A stretch of 64,000 bases of DNA from Struthio camelus (lineage: Eukaryota; Chordata; Aves; Struthioniformes; Struthionidae), in assembly GCF_040807025.1 (NCBI RefSeq), contig NC_090954.1, positions 13,099,501 through 13,163,500 of the forward strand, written 5' to 3'. The first letter of the stretch is position 1; every line of letters starts with the position of its first letter. Shown one piece after another: positions 33,853-44,474 of the stretch. The notes beneath the pieces were generated by a model, which saw only the letters and a list, made by a program, of their open reading frames with translations, was not told the DNA's origin and did no database searches. Made by a program: the position numbers and the translations under genes.

Positions 33853-36800
33853 TTCCATCTAATACTTTCTTGGATACGTAAGCCTATAAGCTGTGCCTGA
33901 GCTCTGGGGGGCTGCACAGGTGGCAGGAGCTAGGCTGGCTTCTGCCCAATCCTGATTTCCTGCCCTGCTCTCTTGACACCCGGTGCAATGAAGTGGCTGT
34001 ACAGCTGCAGAGCGACGGGGTGCTCTGACATCCCCAGGAACATGGCTGGACAAGCAGGAACCTGTTCAGCAGAGAGCTCTATGGGGGCTCACACAAATAG
34101 CTTTGTCTTCAAACTGAATTTTAGACCAGGAGGGATTGGCTAAATACAGCTCAACGGGGTCTTGTTTGCATAGCTATGTTGGGGCCAGCCAGCTGGTTGC
34201 GCTGGGTTTCTGTAATGGCTAATTTCTTCACCTGTCTGCACCTTGAAAACTTGGCCCGTGGTGGGATTTCTAGGCAATAGCCTCTTCTGGACCTGTGCTG
34301 CCTTTTCATTGAGTCTGAGGTGCTGGGATATATTTCAGGCTCTGCAGAGTCTTGCAATAGGAATGAGCAACTTGCTGGTGAATACACGTGGCCCTGCTGC
34401 TGCCTGCACCCTGCGTGGCAGTGGAAGGGTGCTGTGACAGCCATAGTGCAGGTGGGGAGCTGAGACACAGGGAGGGTGTTTGCCCCGCAGTTACCCACTC
34501 CTGCACCTTGGCTGCCAGGAGATGGGAGATCACAGCTCAGGATAGCAAAGCCTCTCGCCTGGGTTAGCAGTGGAGGCAGCTGCGGGTTATCCTGTGTCTG
34601 GCAGCGGCCTTGGGGAGGAGCTGTCAAATGGGCCAGGCGGAGACTCCTCCCCGCGCTAACGTGGCATCCCTTCGGGCTTATGCAACCCTGGCCAGGGCTA
34701 GTGCCACATGGACCACGCTCCCGCCATCTGAGGACCCTCCTCCAGAGATCCTGCGCTGTCTGGTCCTCCTGTTCCTCCCCACAGCCCACAGAGGCACCCA
34801 GGCTGGAGAGGGAGACAAAGAGATCGAGCAGACCCAAGTGGCACAAACTCTCCTCTGTGTGTCACTACAGGGTGTTTTCCCCAGCAGCAGAAGCTTATAA
34901 CAGTGATGCAGAATGGGGGGAAGGTGGTAAAGAGTTTGTCAGCGTGGCCTGCTTTGACTTTATGGAAGAGCTGGGGTGGAGGATCAAATCTCTCTGCTCT
35001 CCACGGCTCTCTTGTTAGGCCCCTGTCTGTAAAACGCAACAAGTGGCAGGTCAGGGCCAGCGCTGGCGGCTCTGGTGGAAGGGTGAACCGCTGAGAGGGA
35101 TTTATGGGAGCCATGAGACTGTGTTTACACAGCAACCGAGAGCTGAAGTCCCTACTTAGGACACAAGTGGAGTCAAGTGTTGCCTGGGCCGCAGGGTCAG
35201 CTCTCTCCCCATGGGGGCCACAGAATCACTCTGCAGGGGGGTGTGCAGAGCACTTCACCTGCTGGCAACTGGGACAGCTTCAGGAGGGAAGTGGTCCCCA
35301 GGGTGAGTGGTGGCAGCATGTGAGCTCCCGCAGCCAAGAGCCCAGCACTGCAGGGCTTGGCTGAGGAGATGCACCGCTGTCAGTGCTCCCCCTCCTCTGG
35401 CCAGCAGGTCCAGACACTCTCAGCTTCAGCAACACGTGGGATCTCTCCCAGGACAATGCGGGTGGCCAGGGACCAGAGGGAACGTGGGACTGTTTGGGGG
35501 GTGGACAGAGATGTCCATGTGCATGGGAGAAAGCCCCTGAGAAGTGCAGAGAGAAGCAGCAGTGGCAGAGGAAGGCTGAAGCTGAGGCTCGTATTGGAGA
35601 TGCCACTGCATGCCAGGAAGAAGGCAGATTGCCACACCAGATGCCAAGGCACCAGCGCTCAGCAGTGCAAACAGGCAGAGGACAGGCTGCAGCACATTGT
35701 GAACTTTCACTGTCAGTGGGGCAGGCTGGGTTCCCCCACCTAAACCTCCTATCCCTTGTTTTTGGTGCATGGGGGCCTTAGCAAGGTGACCATCCCATAG
35801 GTCCTACAGCCCAGAGGACAGCTGAAGGCTAACATCTGTAAGCCAGCTGTGCAGCACTGAGCTGCACCCCTGCGAGCACCAGAAGTCACGTTCCGCTCAG
35901 TGGAGGTGCCAGGACACTCTCCTCCATCCTCAGCAGTGGGTAGGGCAGGTCTGAGGAGGGGTACTAGCAAGCAACCATAGAGGCTTCTCTCATTTTTGGC
36001 TTGGAGTTTGGCATGTGCATACCTAGACTTCCCTGAGTGCTCCCCGGGAACCTGACGAGTGCAGGAGAAACGCTGCTCCGTAGACCTGCAGACAGCTTTG
36101 AGTTTGTCATGATTGTGGCTACCAGGGAGCAGCCTGGCTCCTGCGTGACCACCACACCTGTGTTAGCCATTGGGCATCATCAGCAGTACTGTGGGCCCTC
36201 TGCCTGGTATATTCAGCAGCCTTCTCTGAGCCCAGGATGTGCTGGTTTCTGGTGTGTCTTGTTAAAGCACTGGCTTCTGTTGAGTCTTCTAGGGTATGAC
36301 AGGGTATAGAAGTCCCTGCTTACTAAGATGCCTTCCCTAGCCTTGTTTTCCTTTGTCCAAAATCACCCTCTACTGCATGGCATTGCTCTGCCCCTCGTGC
36401 TGCCCTATACATGCCACGGGGTGCCTGCAGAGCAGTGCTAGGCATGGCCAGGGCAGGGTCCTGCACAGGGATCCCTGCCCGAACCTCTCTGGCAGGAGGT
36501 CAGATGCTGAGCTCATGGCTTGTCTCAGCTTATAGCTCTAAAGAGTACCCTCTTGGGCAGCAGGAGCACAGCAGGTCCACAGGGAGGGAGACCGTCCCCA
36601 AAGTCCCATACAGTGAGCCAGGCTTACTTCTTCTGCCCGAGCAGTGCTGAATGCAGAGCGCCTGAGCCATCAGGACCTTTGGCCACCAGGCGTTCAGGAA
36701 AGACCAAGGCCTTGCAAAGCAGCCAGGGTCTTACAGATGCTGCAATGTCCTCTGTGCCCAGCCTCTACCTCCACGAGGATGTTGTTTTTCAAATAAACTT

Positions 36801-39076
36801 GTTTTCCCATCTTTGGTGAGAGACGGCTCTGCAGAGCTTGTTTGCTCAGGCTCTTTCACGCTCCTTCCTCCTCCAAACACAACACTGGCAGCTCAGAGTG
36901 TCTGCTGGCTCCTAGCAAGCATGTAATTCCCTGACCCCAGCTCACTGCATGCCCAGGCTTTGAAACTCGGGATTTTCTGGGCTTGGGGGCATGGATCCGA
37001 GAGGGCCTTGGTAAGGGATTGGGTTCTCCCTAATGCCATCTTCCACGTGTACACTCGCTGCCCTTTCCTCTGGGCTGGACTCTGCTGTGTTTCGGCGCAC
37101 TGACTATCACTGAACTTCAGAGCATCTTCCAAGGCAAACATGCCCCTTGGGAGAAGCCCAGGAGAAGCCAGGGATGGCAGAGAGGGAGGAAATGGACAGA
37201 TTCACCAGTACTTTTCCACCCTCTCCCCCACCAGAAAATGCCCCTCCAGAAAGGAAGAGCTGGTGACCTCAGTTTCAGGTCCTGGCAAACGCAGGGAGAG
37301 CTCTCGGCAGCCTCCAGAGCAAATAAAGGAGAGGGGAAGGGACAGTGTGTACGGAGTGGGAGCAGACAGCTGTGGCCAGCCAGAGGAAACGGGCTCCTCC
37401 GCCCCCACCCACAGGCCCCTCTGCGGACAGGGCCTCTGTCCCGGCACAGCAGCTGTCGCCTCCGTCCCCACGGTCCCAGCTCTCTGATGGCCCTGGGAAG
37501 CTGCCCTCCGCACCCATGCGCCTATTTCATACGGGCCCTGCCGGGCAGAGAGAAGGACATCCCGCTGCTTACAGGGTGAGCTGGGCTCCGAGTGAAGCGC
37601 TGAGGTTTGCAGGAGGATTTCAGCCTCCGTGCAGCCCCAACCATGCTAAATCAGCAAGGAGCTGGAGCTAGGCCAGCCTGCTTTGTGCCATGGCCATGCA
37701 GCGTTGTCACAGTCTTATGCCCAGAAAGAGCAACCTTGCACAGGGAGGAAGAGAAAAAAGGCACTAGCAAATGAGATATTCACCCATGTTTGCTGGAAGA
37801 ACAAGACGCGTTCTCTAACTCTGGTTAGGAAAGGCACAAGAAAAGCTTTCTGTCCCATCCGTCCGTCCATCCGTCTGTCCATTACCCGCCACAGCCTGGC
37901 TAGGAGGGACCCAGCGGGGCTCCGATGCCCCTTCCATCTCCTCACTCCCGCCCAAGGAGCTGAGGCAGGTGGAGGAGAGGAAGGCGAGTGGAAAGGCTGG
38001 GGATGTGGAAGCGTTGGCAGGTGGACAGATGCCTTCGGCAGGCATGAGACAGCCGCGGCGGGGGGGGGGTTGCAGGCGGAAGGGAGCAGAAGGAGCCCTC
38101 CTCTTGCTGTCAGGCGCGGGATGCCGCTAGCATACTAAGCGGCCAGCTGAGCTCTTCTCTCTCCTTGCACAGAGGGGCTTAATCCTGCCAAACAGGAACT
38201 AGGGGAAACAAAGGTAGGGTTATTTCACCAGCTGTGACTCCGCTTCTGGCTCAAACTGCAGCCGGTGTTTGCTGGGCTCCCCGCGCTGCCTCTCTTACTC
38301 ATCCTAGGGAGCACTTAGGCTCCTGAAACAGCCGCAGGTCTGGAAGATGCAAAGTCCCTCCTGGGGCCCATCTTCTGCGTGGTATCTCCTGGCAGGACAA
38401 CCCAGAGGCGTCCTGACTCCCTTGATGCCAGTTTGAGGGCCCTCAGGTCTGAGCAGGAAAGGAAAAAATTATAGCAGAGATGTCAACATTTAGGGGTGCT
38501 GGGGGGTGGGCAACTGGGCCCTGCTACCCCTCGCGATAGCTCTGTGTGTGACCATGTGGGCTGGGTTTTTCTGGGCACTTATTAAAGGAAAAAATTCTGA
38601 AGCGCTCTCAGTCTCTGTATTCTCTCTCTTTCCTTCCTGCACCTTATTTTTCCTTCTGATTGACAAACAAAATGGTAGAGAGCTTTATTTCCTGTACTTG
38701 ACACTGGTATCAGGAGGTTTTTAAAGTGCAAAGGACTTTTTTTTGTCCAAAATGACTTACATGCAGGAAAGGTGAATTGCTTTTTTGACTGCAATTTTTC
38801 CAGTGCGTCAAGGAATATAACCCCTCCACATTCCCATTGTGCAAAAGTAAATGAATTTGTGCTGAAGGCAATATTTGGCTTAAAGTTTTAGCTAGAAAAG
38901 TCAGCATATGGGGCTGTAATATCAAACAGACAAGGCAGGAAACAAAGAAAACGCCCTTTTCTACATGTCTCATTGCCAGCTGTGAACTCAGCCTGGAGCT
39001 GAGCAGCACACGGTGGTCTGAAGACCTCATTCCTCATCTCTCCTTTTCCTCTCCTGTATTCAGGGTTTGCTGAAAG

Positions 39077-39133
39077 ATGAGGGCCTGGATTTTCTTCCTC
39101 GTTTGCCTGGCAGGCAAAGCCCTGGCGGCTCCG
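39077..39133 (+). CDS. SPARC: SPARC coding exon 2 (signal peptide)
   Basis: Residues 1-19, beginning [14 protein letters not shown] short basic N-terminus, a hydrophobic core and small residues (ALA|AP) form a signal peptide with cleavage expected after residue 17. The exon itself starts at 39064 after an acceptor, leaving a 13-base 5' UTR part. It ends at the donor G|GTAAGT in phase 0. Confidence 0.96.
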
Positions 39134-42100
39134 GTAAGTAAGGGAGTCAACAGGACACCTCTGTGCTGTCAGCTTGCCTGTTGGGTGTTTCTGGGGATTT
39201 TCTTTTGCAATGAGTAAAATTGGGAGCCCTCGCGGGAGCCTTTCACCCTCTTGCAGGCTCCCTGAGGACAAAACGGCTGCCCTGTCCCCAAGCACTGTTA
39301 GGAATAGGGCGGGGGGTGGATGGAGGAAACCTGGCGGTGGCCTTGCCACCCCTCTCGCACCTGCGAGTTGCCCGCCTCAGGACTGTGCTTCCCACCAACC
39401 GCAGCTCATAGCCTTTTTCCCCTGCAGCAGGAGGCTCTGCCTGATGAGACGGAGGTCATTGAAGATGCCATCACAGAGGTAAGCAGCTCTGCTTCTCGCT
39501 GCCCGTCCCTCATGGGAAGAGCGAGACCACAGCAAGTCTCCCCACATCCCCACCCAGACAGTCCCTCCATCCCCAGCCAGGCCGCCCTGCATGCAAACTG
39601 ATTAAATAAACCCAAAGCGCTTGGAAGCCTTTCATTTTGATGCTCACTGCTGCGCTACAGAAAGTCCCCATGGGGGCAAATGGCCTCATTTCTTGGGTAT
39701 CTTCCTCTAAGCATCGGTGCCCGGTTGGGAACCCCCCCCTCGCCCCTACTTCCCACCAGCTCTTCCAAAGCAGCTCCAAAGTGTGGGGGAGGAGAGGAAG
39801 CACTGGGCTGCCCTGCCCCAGGGTAGGGGGCCACCGAGGCTGAGCCCCTCATGTGCCCCGCCAGACACTCTGGTCTCTCTCACAGGAGCCTGTGGGGGTG
39901 AACCCCGTCCAGGTGGAGGTGGGTGAGTTCGAGGAACCCACGGAGGACGTAGAGGAGATCGTTGCAGAGAGTGAGTCATTTCCCTCCCCCTGCACCTCTA
40001 ACTTTCACCCCTCTGGGAAGCAGAGACACTGTACCTCACTTCTGGCTGGGAGCCTTTAGCCACCCCATACAATGAGGGATCCCTCAAGAAGGGCTGCAGC
40101 ATGAGGATGATGCCAGTTTAAAAGATGGGAAGGTGCATGACCTCTTTCCTGCACTAGATTCTCCATAACCCTTTTTTGCAACAGGAAAGCTGCCGCACTG
40201 TGCAGCTACAGAAAGGAGACCAGGAATAGCCCATGGGCTACTAGGGGTTTCAGAAACCTCCACATTTTCCCAGTGCAGGGAGAGAAGCTTGAGACAGTTC
40301 CTGCTAAATATTTTCTGTCCCTATGGGTAAAGCTGGATGGTGGGAGGCGAGGACAGGGCAGGCTCTGACTGTGGTTCCTGCCCTCTCCCAGATCCCTGCC
40401 AGAACCACCACTGCAAGCACGGCAAGGTGTGCGAGGTAGATGACAACAACTCGCCCATGTGCGTGTGCCAGGACCCCTCCAGCTGCCCAGCCACCACTGG
40501 CATGTTCGAGAAGGTGAGGGGAGAGGTTGCGTGACAGGCGGGAGTGAGCGGAGACGCCCATGTGGGGCAACGCTGGCTCCAGACACAGCGGGGGAGATGG
40601 TTAGGGTCGAGGTGGCAGGTCCTCATCCGGCCTCCACCAGTGACACCCAAGGAGCCGTTGCCCACTTGGTGACAAGGACTGAGGTAGCCATCCCGTTCGG
40701 AGGCTCTCCCTCCTGACACCTAAGTGGGGCTGGGCTTTTCTCCCTCTCATGCTGCATACCTCCCTCCTGTGCAGGTCTGTGGTACTGACAATAAGACCTA
40801 CGACTCCTCCTGCCATTTCTTTGCCACCAAGTGCACCTTGGAGGGAACCAAGAAAGGACACAAACTGCACCTGGACTACATCGGGCCTTGCAAATGTAAG
40901 CAGAGCCATGGCCTGGACCTTGCCTGTGGCCTGAGGGACACCCTAAGCCTCAGCCAGGTTTTCCAGGCTGGCCTCATACCCACATTGCAAGCTAAGTGAG
41001 TCCTCAGGGAAGGCTCGGGCACACAACCGAGACTCAGACCCAAAGTCACAGAAAGGCCACAGGGTTCACTTGTTCGCAGGGAACAGGCTTTGAAGAAGGG
41101 TGAAGTGTGGTCCCAGAGCTGGCTGTTTGCTCTGGTTCCCACTGTCTGTGCCTGCCCCATGAGCAGCCCCTGGAGGCACCCCTGCCAGGCCATGGGGCCA
41201 GCTCCAAGGACTCAACCAACAGACTTGGCACCAGGGAAGGAGGGCAGTAGGTTTCAGAGGAGCCACAGAGACTTCTTATCTTGCATTTGAGCACTCAGCT
41301 TGCAGCCAATGTCCTTGTGGATGCTCCAAGTCAGCTGAGACAGAAACTCATTTCTAAGCACTTGCTTTTTGGGAGTGAGAAACAAGTAGCTCAAGATAAA
41401 GAGAGAGTGAAGGCTTAGGCAGGTTCAGGGCAGAGGTGGGAGGGTGCTGGGCCTATGCATCCACGTGCTGTGCTGACCACCATGTGCTGGCTTTAGTCAT
41501 CCCTGCCTGCCTGGACACAGAGCTGACTGAGTTCCCCCTGCGTATGCGGGACTGGCTCAAGAACGTGCTGATCACCCTGTATGAGCGCGATGAGGACAAC
41601 AACCTGCTGACTGAGAAGCAGAAGCTCAAGGTGAGTGGCTGGGGCAGGAGGGAGCCTGGAAACTCACCCTAATGGACCCCAGCACACATGGGGAGCCCAC
41701 GTCCATGCGCACTTGTGCCGCTCCTGCAGAGAGAGCCCTATGTTGCCCACAAACACCAAACCAGCCCCGTTCCTACAGGCTTCCTCCATCCTCCAGAGAC
41801 CTCTCCCTTACATCCATCCAGAACAACCCCTTGGCACCCCACGTAAAGCCCCTTCTGGGCTCCCCCATGCCCCACCTAACCCCATCTGACAAGCTCTCCT
41901 CGGCATCTTCTATGGCAGGTGAAGAAGATCCATGAGAACGAGAAGCGCCTGGAAGCGGGTGACCACACTGTGGAGCTGCTGGCCCGTGATTTTGAGAAGA
42001 ACTACAACATGTACATCTTCCCTGTGCACTGGCAGTTTGGGCAGCTGGACCAGCACCCCATTGATGGGTGAGTGTCTGCAGAGCAGGACGGGGGCACCCA

Positions 42101-43160
42101 GTGGGATCCCTTCCTGCCTGAGGACAAGGATGATTTCAGTTATGAAATAAGACAGAGGTGGTGGCTGATAGCAGAGGCACAGGCAAAGCCCTGTTGAGGG
42201 ACAACGCTTGCACACAGCTGGCCGGGGCCAGGGTGAACCTGCCTAGAGGGGGAGGCAGTTTTTAGTTCTGTGAAAAACTCTTCTGCAGAAAGAGGCGACA
42301 CTCCCAGCCCCATCTGCTCCCATCACCCTTGGGTGAAGTTCCAGTCTTCTCAGATTTACTGTCACATTTTAGTTCCCTAAAATATCTTACGCCAAAGGCA
42401 CCAGAATAACTTTGACAGCTGAAATAGCAGCTGTTGGCTTAGCCAGGCGGTAGACGTGGGTGCAGGAGTGACCACACATGCTGGCCTGCGGGGTAGGGGC
42501 AGTGGCGAGGACCTTCAGCTGCTGGCTCCATTGCCACTTGCATGGCCAGATGCAAAAGGAGACACCAGAGCCTGGCCTTCACTGCACCCAGTGGTGGACA
42601 CTGGGAGGGCACTGGGAGAGCAGCTCACACCTGAGGGAGGGATGGCATAGGCACCCCCAGCATGGGGCTGGGGCACGCGGCTTGCCCTGCATTGGCTCCT
42701 GCAACCGGCAGAGCATCTCCCACCATGGGGATGTGGTTATGGAGCATGCACTGACGGTGCCGGTCCCTGTGGCAGGTACCTGTCCCACACCGAGCTGGCC
42801 CCTCTCCGCGCCCCCCTCATCCCCATGGAGCACTGCACCACTCGCTTCTTTGAGGCCTGTGACCTGGACAACGACAAGTACATCGCCCTGGAGGAGTGGG
42901 CCAGCTGCTTCGGCATCAAGGAGCGTAAGTACCCACCAGTACCAGGGAGGGAATGGGGGTGGAGGAGACCCCCAAAACACCCCAAAGCTCCTGACCAGGC
43001 TGAAACACTGTGTTATGGCCACTCCTGGGGAGGGAAGAGCAGGGCAGACTGCGGGAACTGTGGGACCCCAGTGGAGGCAGATCCCACACTCGTGTCCAGC
43101 TCCTAACCTCATCTCTCTTTTCCTTCCACAGAGGATATAGACAAGGATCTTGTGATCTAA
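39077..43160 (+). CDS. SPARC: SPARC / osteonectin / BM-40 (nine coding exons)
   Basis: Coding segments 39077-39133, 39428-39478, 39886-39970, 40392-40513, 40775-40895, 41497-41630, 41919-42067, 42776-42924 and 43132-43160 sum to 897 nt, giving 298 residues plus stop. All introns are GT-AG and join in frame. SPARC is a secreted matricellular protein that binds Ca2+, collagen and hydroxyapatite and modulates cell adhesion and matrix assembly. Order: signal peptide (1-17), acidic low-affinity Ca2+ region (about 18-68), Cys-rich follistatin-like domain (about 69-144), and the extracellular Ca2+-binding domain with an EF-hand pair (about 150-298). An N-glycosylation sequon NKT is at 111-113 and a GHK copper-binding tripeptide at 133-135. 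The C-terminus DKDLVI matches the family. Nothing suggests a broken gene. Confidence 0.97.
39428..39478 (+). CDS. SPARC: SPARC coding exon 3 (acidic region, first part)
   Basis: Residues 20-36, [17 protein letters not shown], rich in Glu and Asp for low-affinity Ca2+ binding. The acceptor is a tandem CAGCAG, so splicing could use 39427 or 39430. The first keeps the Gln expected from the family and is chosen here. Confidence 0.93.
39886..39970 (+). CDS. SPARC: SPARC coding exon 4 (acidic region, second part)
   Basis: Residues 37-64 and the first base of Asn65. It contains [10 protein letters not shown], which is conserved in the family, and a run of acidic residues before VAE. The donor A|GTGAGT is in phase 1. 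Confidence 0.95.
40392..40513 (+). CDS. SPARC: SPARC coding exon 5 (follistatin-like domain, EGF-like part)
   Basis: Residues 65-105. [16 protein letters not shown] and [11 protein letters not shown] carry the six cysteines of the N-terminal EGF-like half of the follistatin module. Ends FEK at the donor AAG|GTGAGG. Confidence 0.96.
40775..40895 (+). CDS. SPARC: SPARC coding exon 6 (follistatin-like domain, Kazal-like part)
   Basis: Residues 106-145 plus the first base of residue 146. It holds [20 protein letters not shown], which is Kazal-like, with the NKT glycosylation sequon at Asn111. The KKGHK segment with the GHK tripeptide known to bind Cu2+ and to be released as an angiogenic peptide is at 131-135. 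Confidence 0.96.
41497..41630 (+). CDS. SPARC: SPARC coding exon 7 (start of extracellular Ca2+ domain)
   Basis: Residues 146-190. [20 protein letters not shown] begins the alpha-helical extracellular domain, helix A. Residue 146 is Phe (split T|TC), where mammals have Tyr. The acceptor TTTAG is weak in pyrimidines but the frame is unambiguous. Confidence 0.95.
41919..42067 (+). CDS. SPARC: SPARC coding exon 8 (collagen-binding helix and first EF-hand)
   Basis: Residues 191-239 and two bases of Gly240. It encodes [14 protein letters not shown], then the helix with [19 protein letters not shown], and the start of the first EF-hand loop ([12 protein letters not shown]). That loop has the one-residue insertion typical of SPARC. 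Confidence 0.96.
42776..42924 (+). CDS. SPARC: SPARC coding exon 9 (second EF-hand)
   Basis: Residues 240-289 and one base of residue 290. It completes EF-hand 1 and encodes the canonical EF-hand 2 loop [12 protein letters not shown], followed by WASCFGIKE. Two cysteines flank EF-hand 2 and form its known disulfide. Confidence 0.96.
43132..43160 (+). CDS. SPARC: SPARC coding exon 10 (C-terminus)
   Basis: Completes Gln290 and adds DIDKDLVI before TAA. The acceptor is CTTCCACAG. The exon continues into the 3' UTR. Confidence 0.95.
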
Positions 43161-43778
43161 AGCCCCAGCTTCTCTCTCTGCTGCCAACTTTGTCTTCTTT
43201 TAACCTTCCCACTTCCTATGGTTTTTAAACCTCTTTTGTTTCATTTTGTTTTTCCCTGGGAACAAGGTGCTAATATAGATCTAAATATATATAGTAACGG
43301 TGCTAAGAGAAATAACGGTCCTCCTTAATAGCCTAATCTGTTACCACTAGATTATTCACTCAGCTGTTTCCACATGCTCTTATCAGCCCTCTCTCTCCGA
43401 TGTCTTTACAATTGACTGACCCTGTTCCTGTGCTAAATATCTGTTCCATCTCCGTATCCGCTCTTGGATAGACTTCTGCTAACTTACTAACAGCACGTTC
43501 TTCGGACACTTCAGCGTAGGCGCAAACACATCGCAGCTGATTTACCGCCCTGAGTTACAAACTACAAGCAAGGGAAGGCAGGCCCTGAGGATGTTGGAAG
43601 ACTGGGCTTTTCGAGCAGAGCAGCTGCCGGTGACATTGTGGAGTGCTGGATTTCAGCGTGTGGTAGCGGGGATGGAGAAGGGGTGAGACAGGTAGAGGAG
43701 AGCCAGAGTGGCAGGATTTTGGTTTACTTTTTTTTTTTTTTTAATTCCCAGGGCTTGAATTTAACAATCATTGGGCAC

Positions 43779-43781
43779 ACA

Positions 43782-43838
<57 letters not shown>
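43779..43838 (+). repeat. (CA)n microsatellite in SPARC 3' UTR
   Basis: An almost pure CA dinucleotide run of about 26 units is interrupted once by an extra A near its start. It lies between the stop codon and the first poly(A) signal, so it would be transcribed. Confidence 0.95.
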
Positions 43839-43842
<4 letters not shown>

Positions 43843-43927
43843 CTAACCAAACAAATGAACAGGAAAACGCACAAAAATTCAAACAATTAAAATGAAACAT
43901 ATTCCATCTTGTAAAATCCCCTCTAAA

Positions 43928-43933
43928 AATAAA
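43928..43933 (+). terminator. SPARC: Proximal SPARC poly(A) signal
   Basis: Canonical AATAAA with downstream GT-rich sequence near 43980. Cleavage is expected near 43950. Confidence 0.7.
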
Positions 43934-44375
43934 GGTTTGAAAATGCTATGTGCTTTACCATTACTCAATGATTGTACTGCTGTTGTGTTTTCTGTGCTGT
44001 AAAGGGAGATTCGATGCTGACATACGTTCCTCCAGGGTGTTCATGGCTTGACTTGCTGTTGCGATTCTGCTGTAGCTGAGATAAAGCTCTTGGCTTCCTG
44101 AAATCATTTGCCCTTGAGCACTTCCCACTTCTCTCTTAGTTTCTTCTTGAATTCCAGCCCTGTTCTCCCAGGGAAGATGTGTTAGGTTTGGAAGAGGCGT
44201 TTCTGCTCTGAAAGAGGCATGCTTACAACTCACACCCTGTAATATTTCTTCCTGTTGTGGATTTGGGGGTTTAAGGGATGGGAGGGAGGGAAGGGAGAGA
44301 GTATTTGGATTTTCCTTTGTAGAGGAGGTCCTGACAGGAGCGAAGGGATGGTTACGTCTCACAGGCTGAGAACTC

Positions 44376-44395
44376 TTTTTTTTTTTTTTTTTTTT
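44376..44395 (+). repeat. Poly(T) tract
   Basis: Twenty consecutive T within the possible long SPARC 3' UTR. It may mark an old antisense retroposed insertion or be a simple repeat. Confidence 0.85.
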
Positions 44396-44468
44396 AACCT
44401 CTGAATGTTCCCAGTGCCTTATATTATTAAATTCCTGCCACAGTGTGAGCAACCTGATGAGTCTCTGT

Positions 44469-44474
44469 AATAAA
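44469..44474 (+). terminator. SPARC: Distal SPARC poly(A) signal
   Basis: Canonical AATAAA followed by TGTTCCTCTGTTTC-like U/GU-rich sequence. It may serve a longer 3' UTR. Confidence 0.5.

Larger units (their letters stand above)
31780..39063 (+). other. SPARC: SPARC intron 1
   Basis: This 7.3-kb intron has no coding content. It contains a CpG-rich patch at 32740-33270, a perfect 15-bp hairpin at 33817, an A run near 33368, a (CCGT/CCAT)n tetranucleotide tract near 37855 and a G run near 38060. The acceptor TCTCCTGTATTCAG at 39063 is pyrimidine-rich. Confidence 0.6.

Noticed and set aside
43638-43895. Open frame through the CA repeat after SPARC
   Set aside because: It consists largely of Thr-His repeats from the microsatellite and lies in the 3' UTR.
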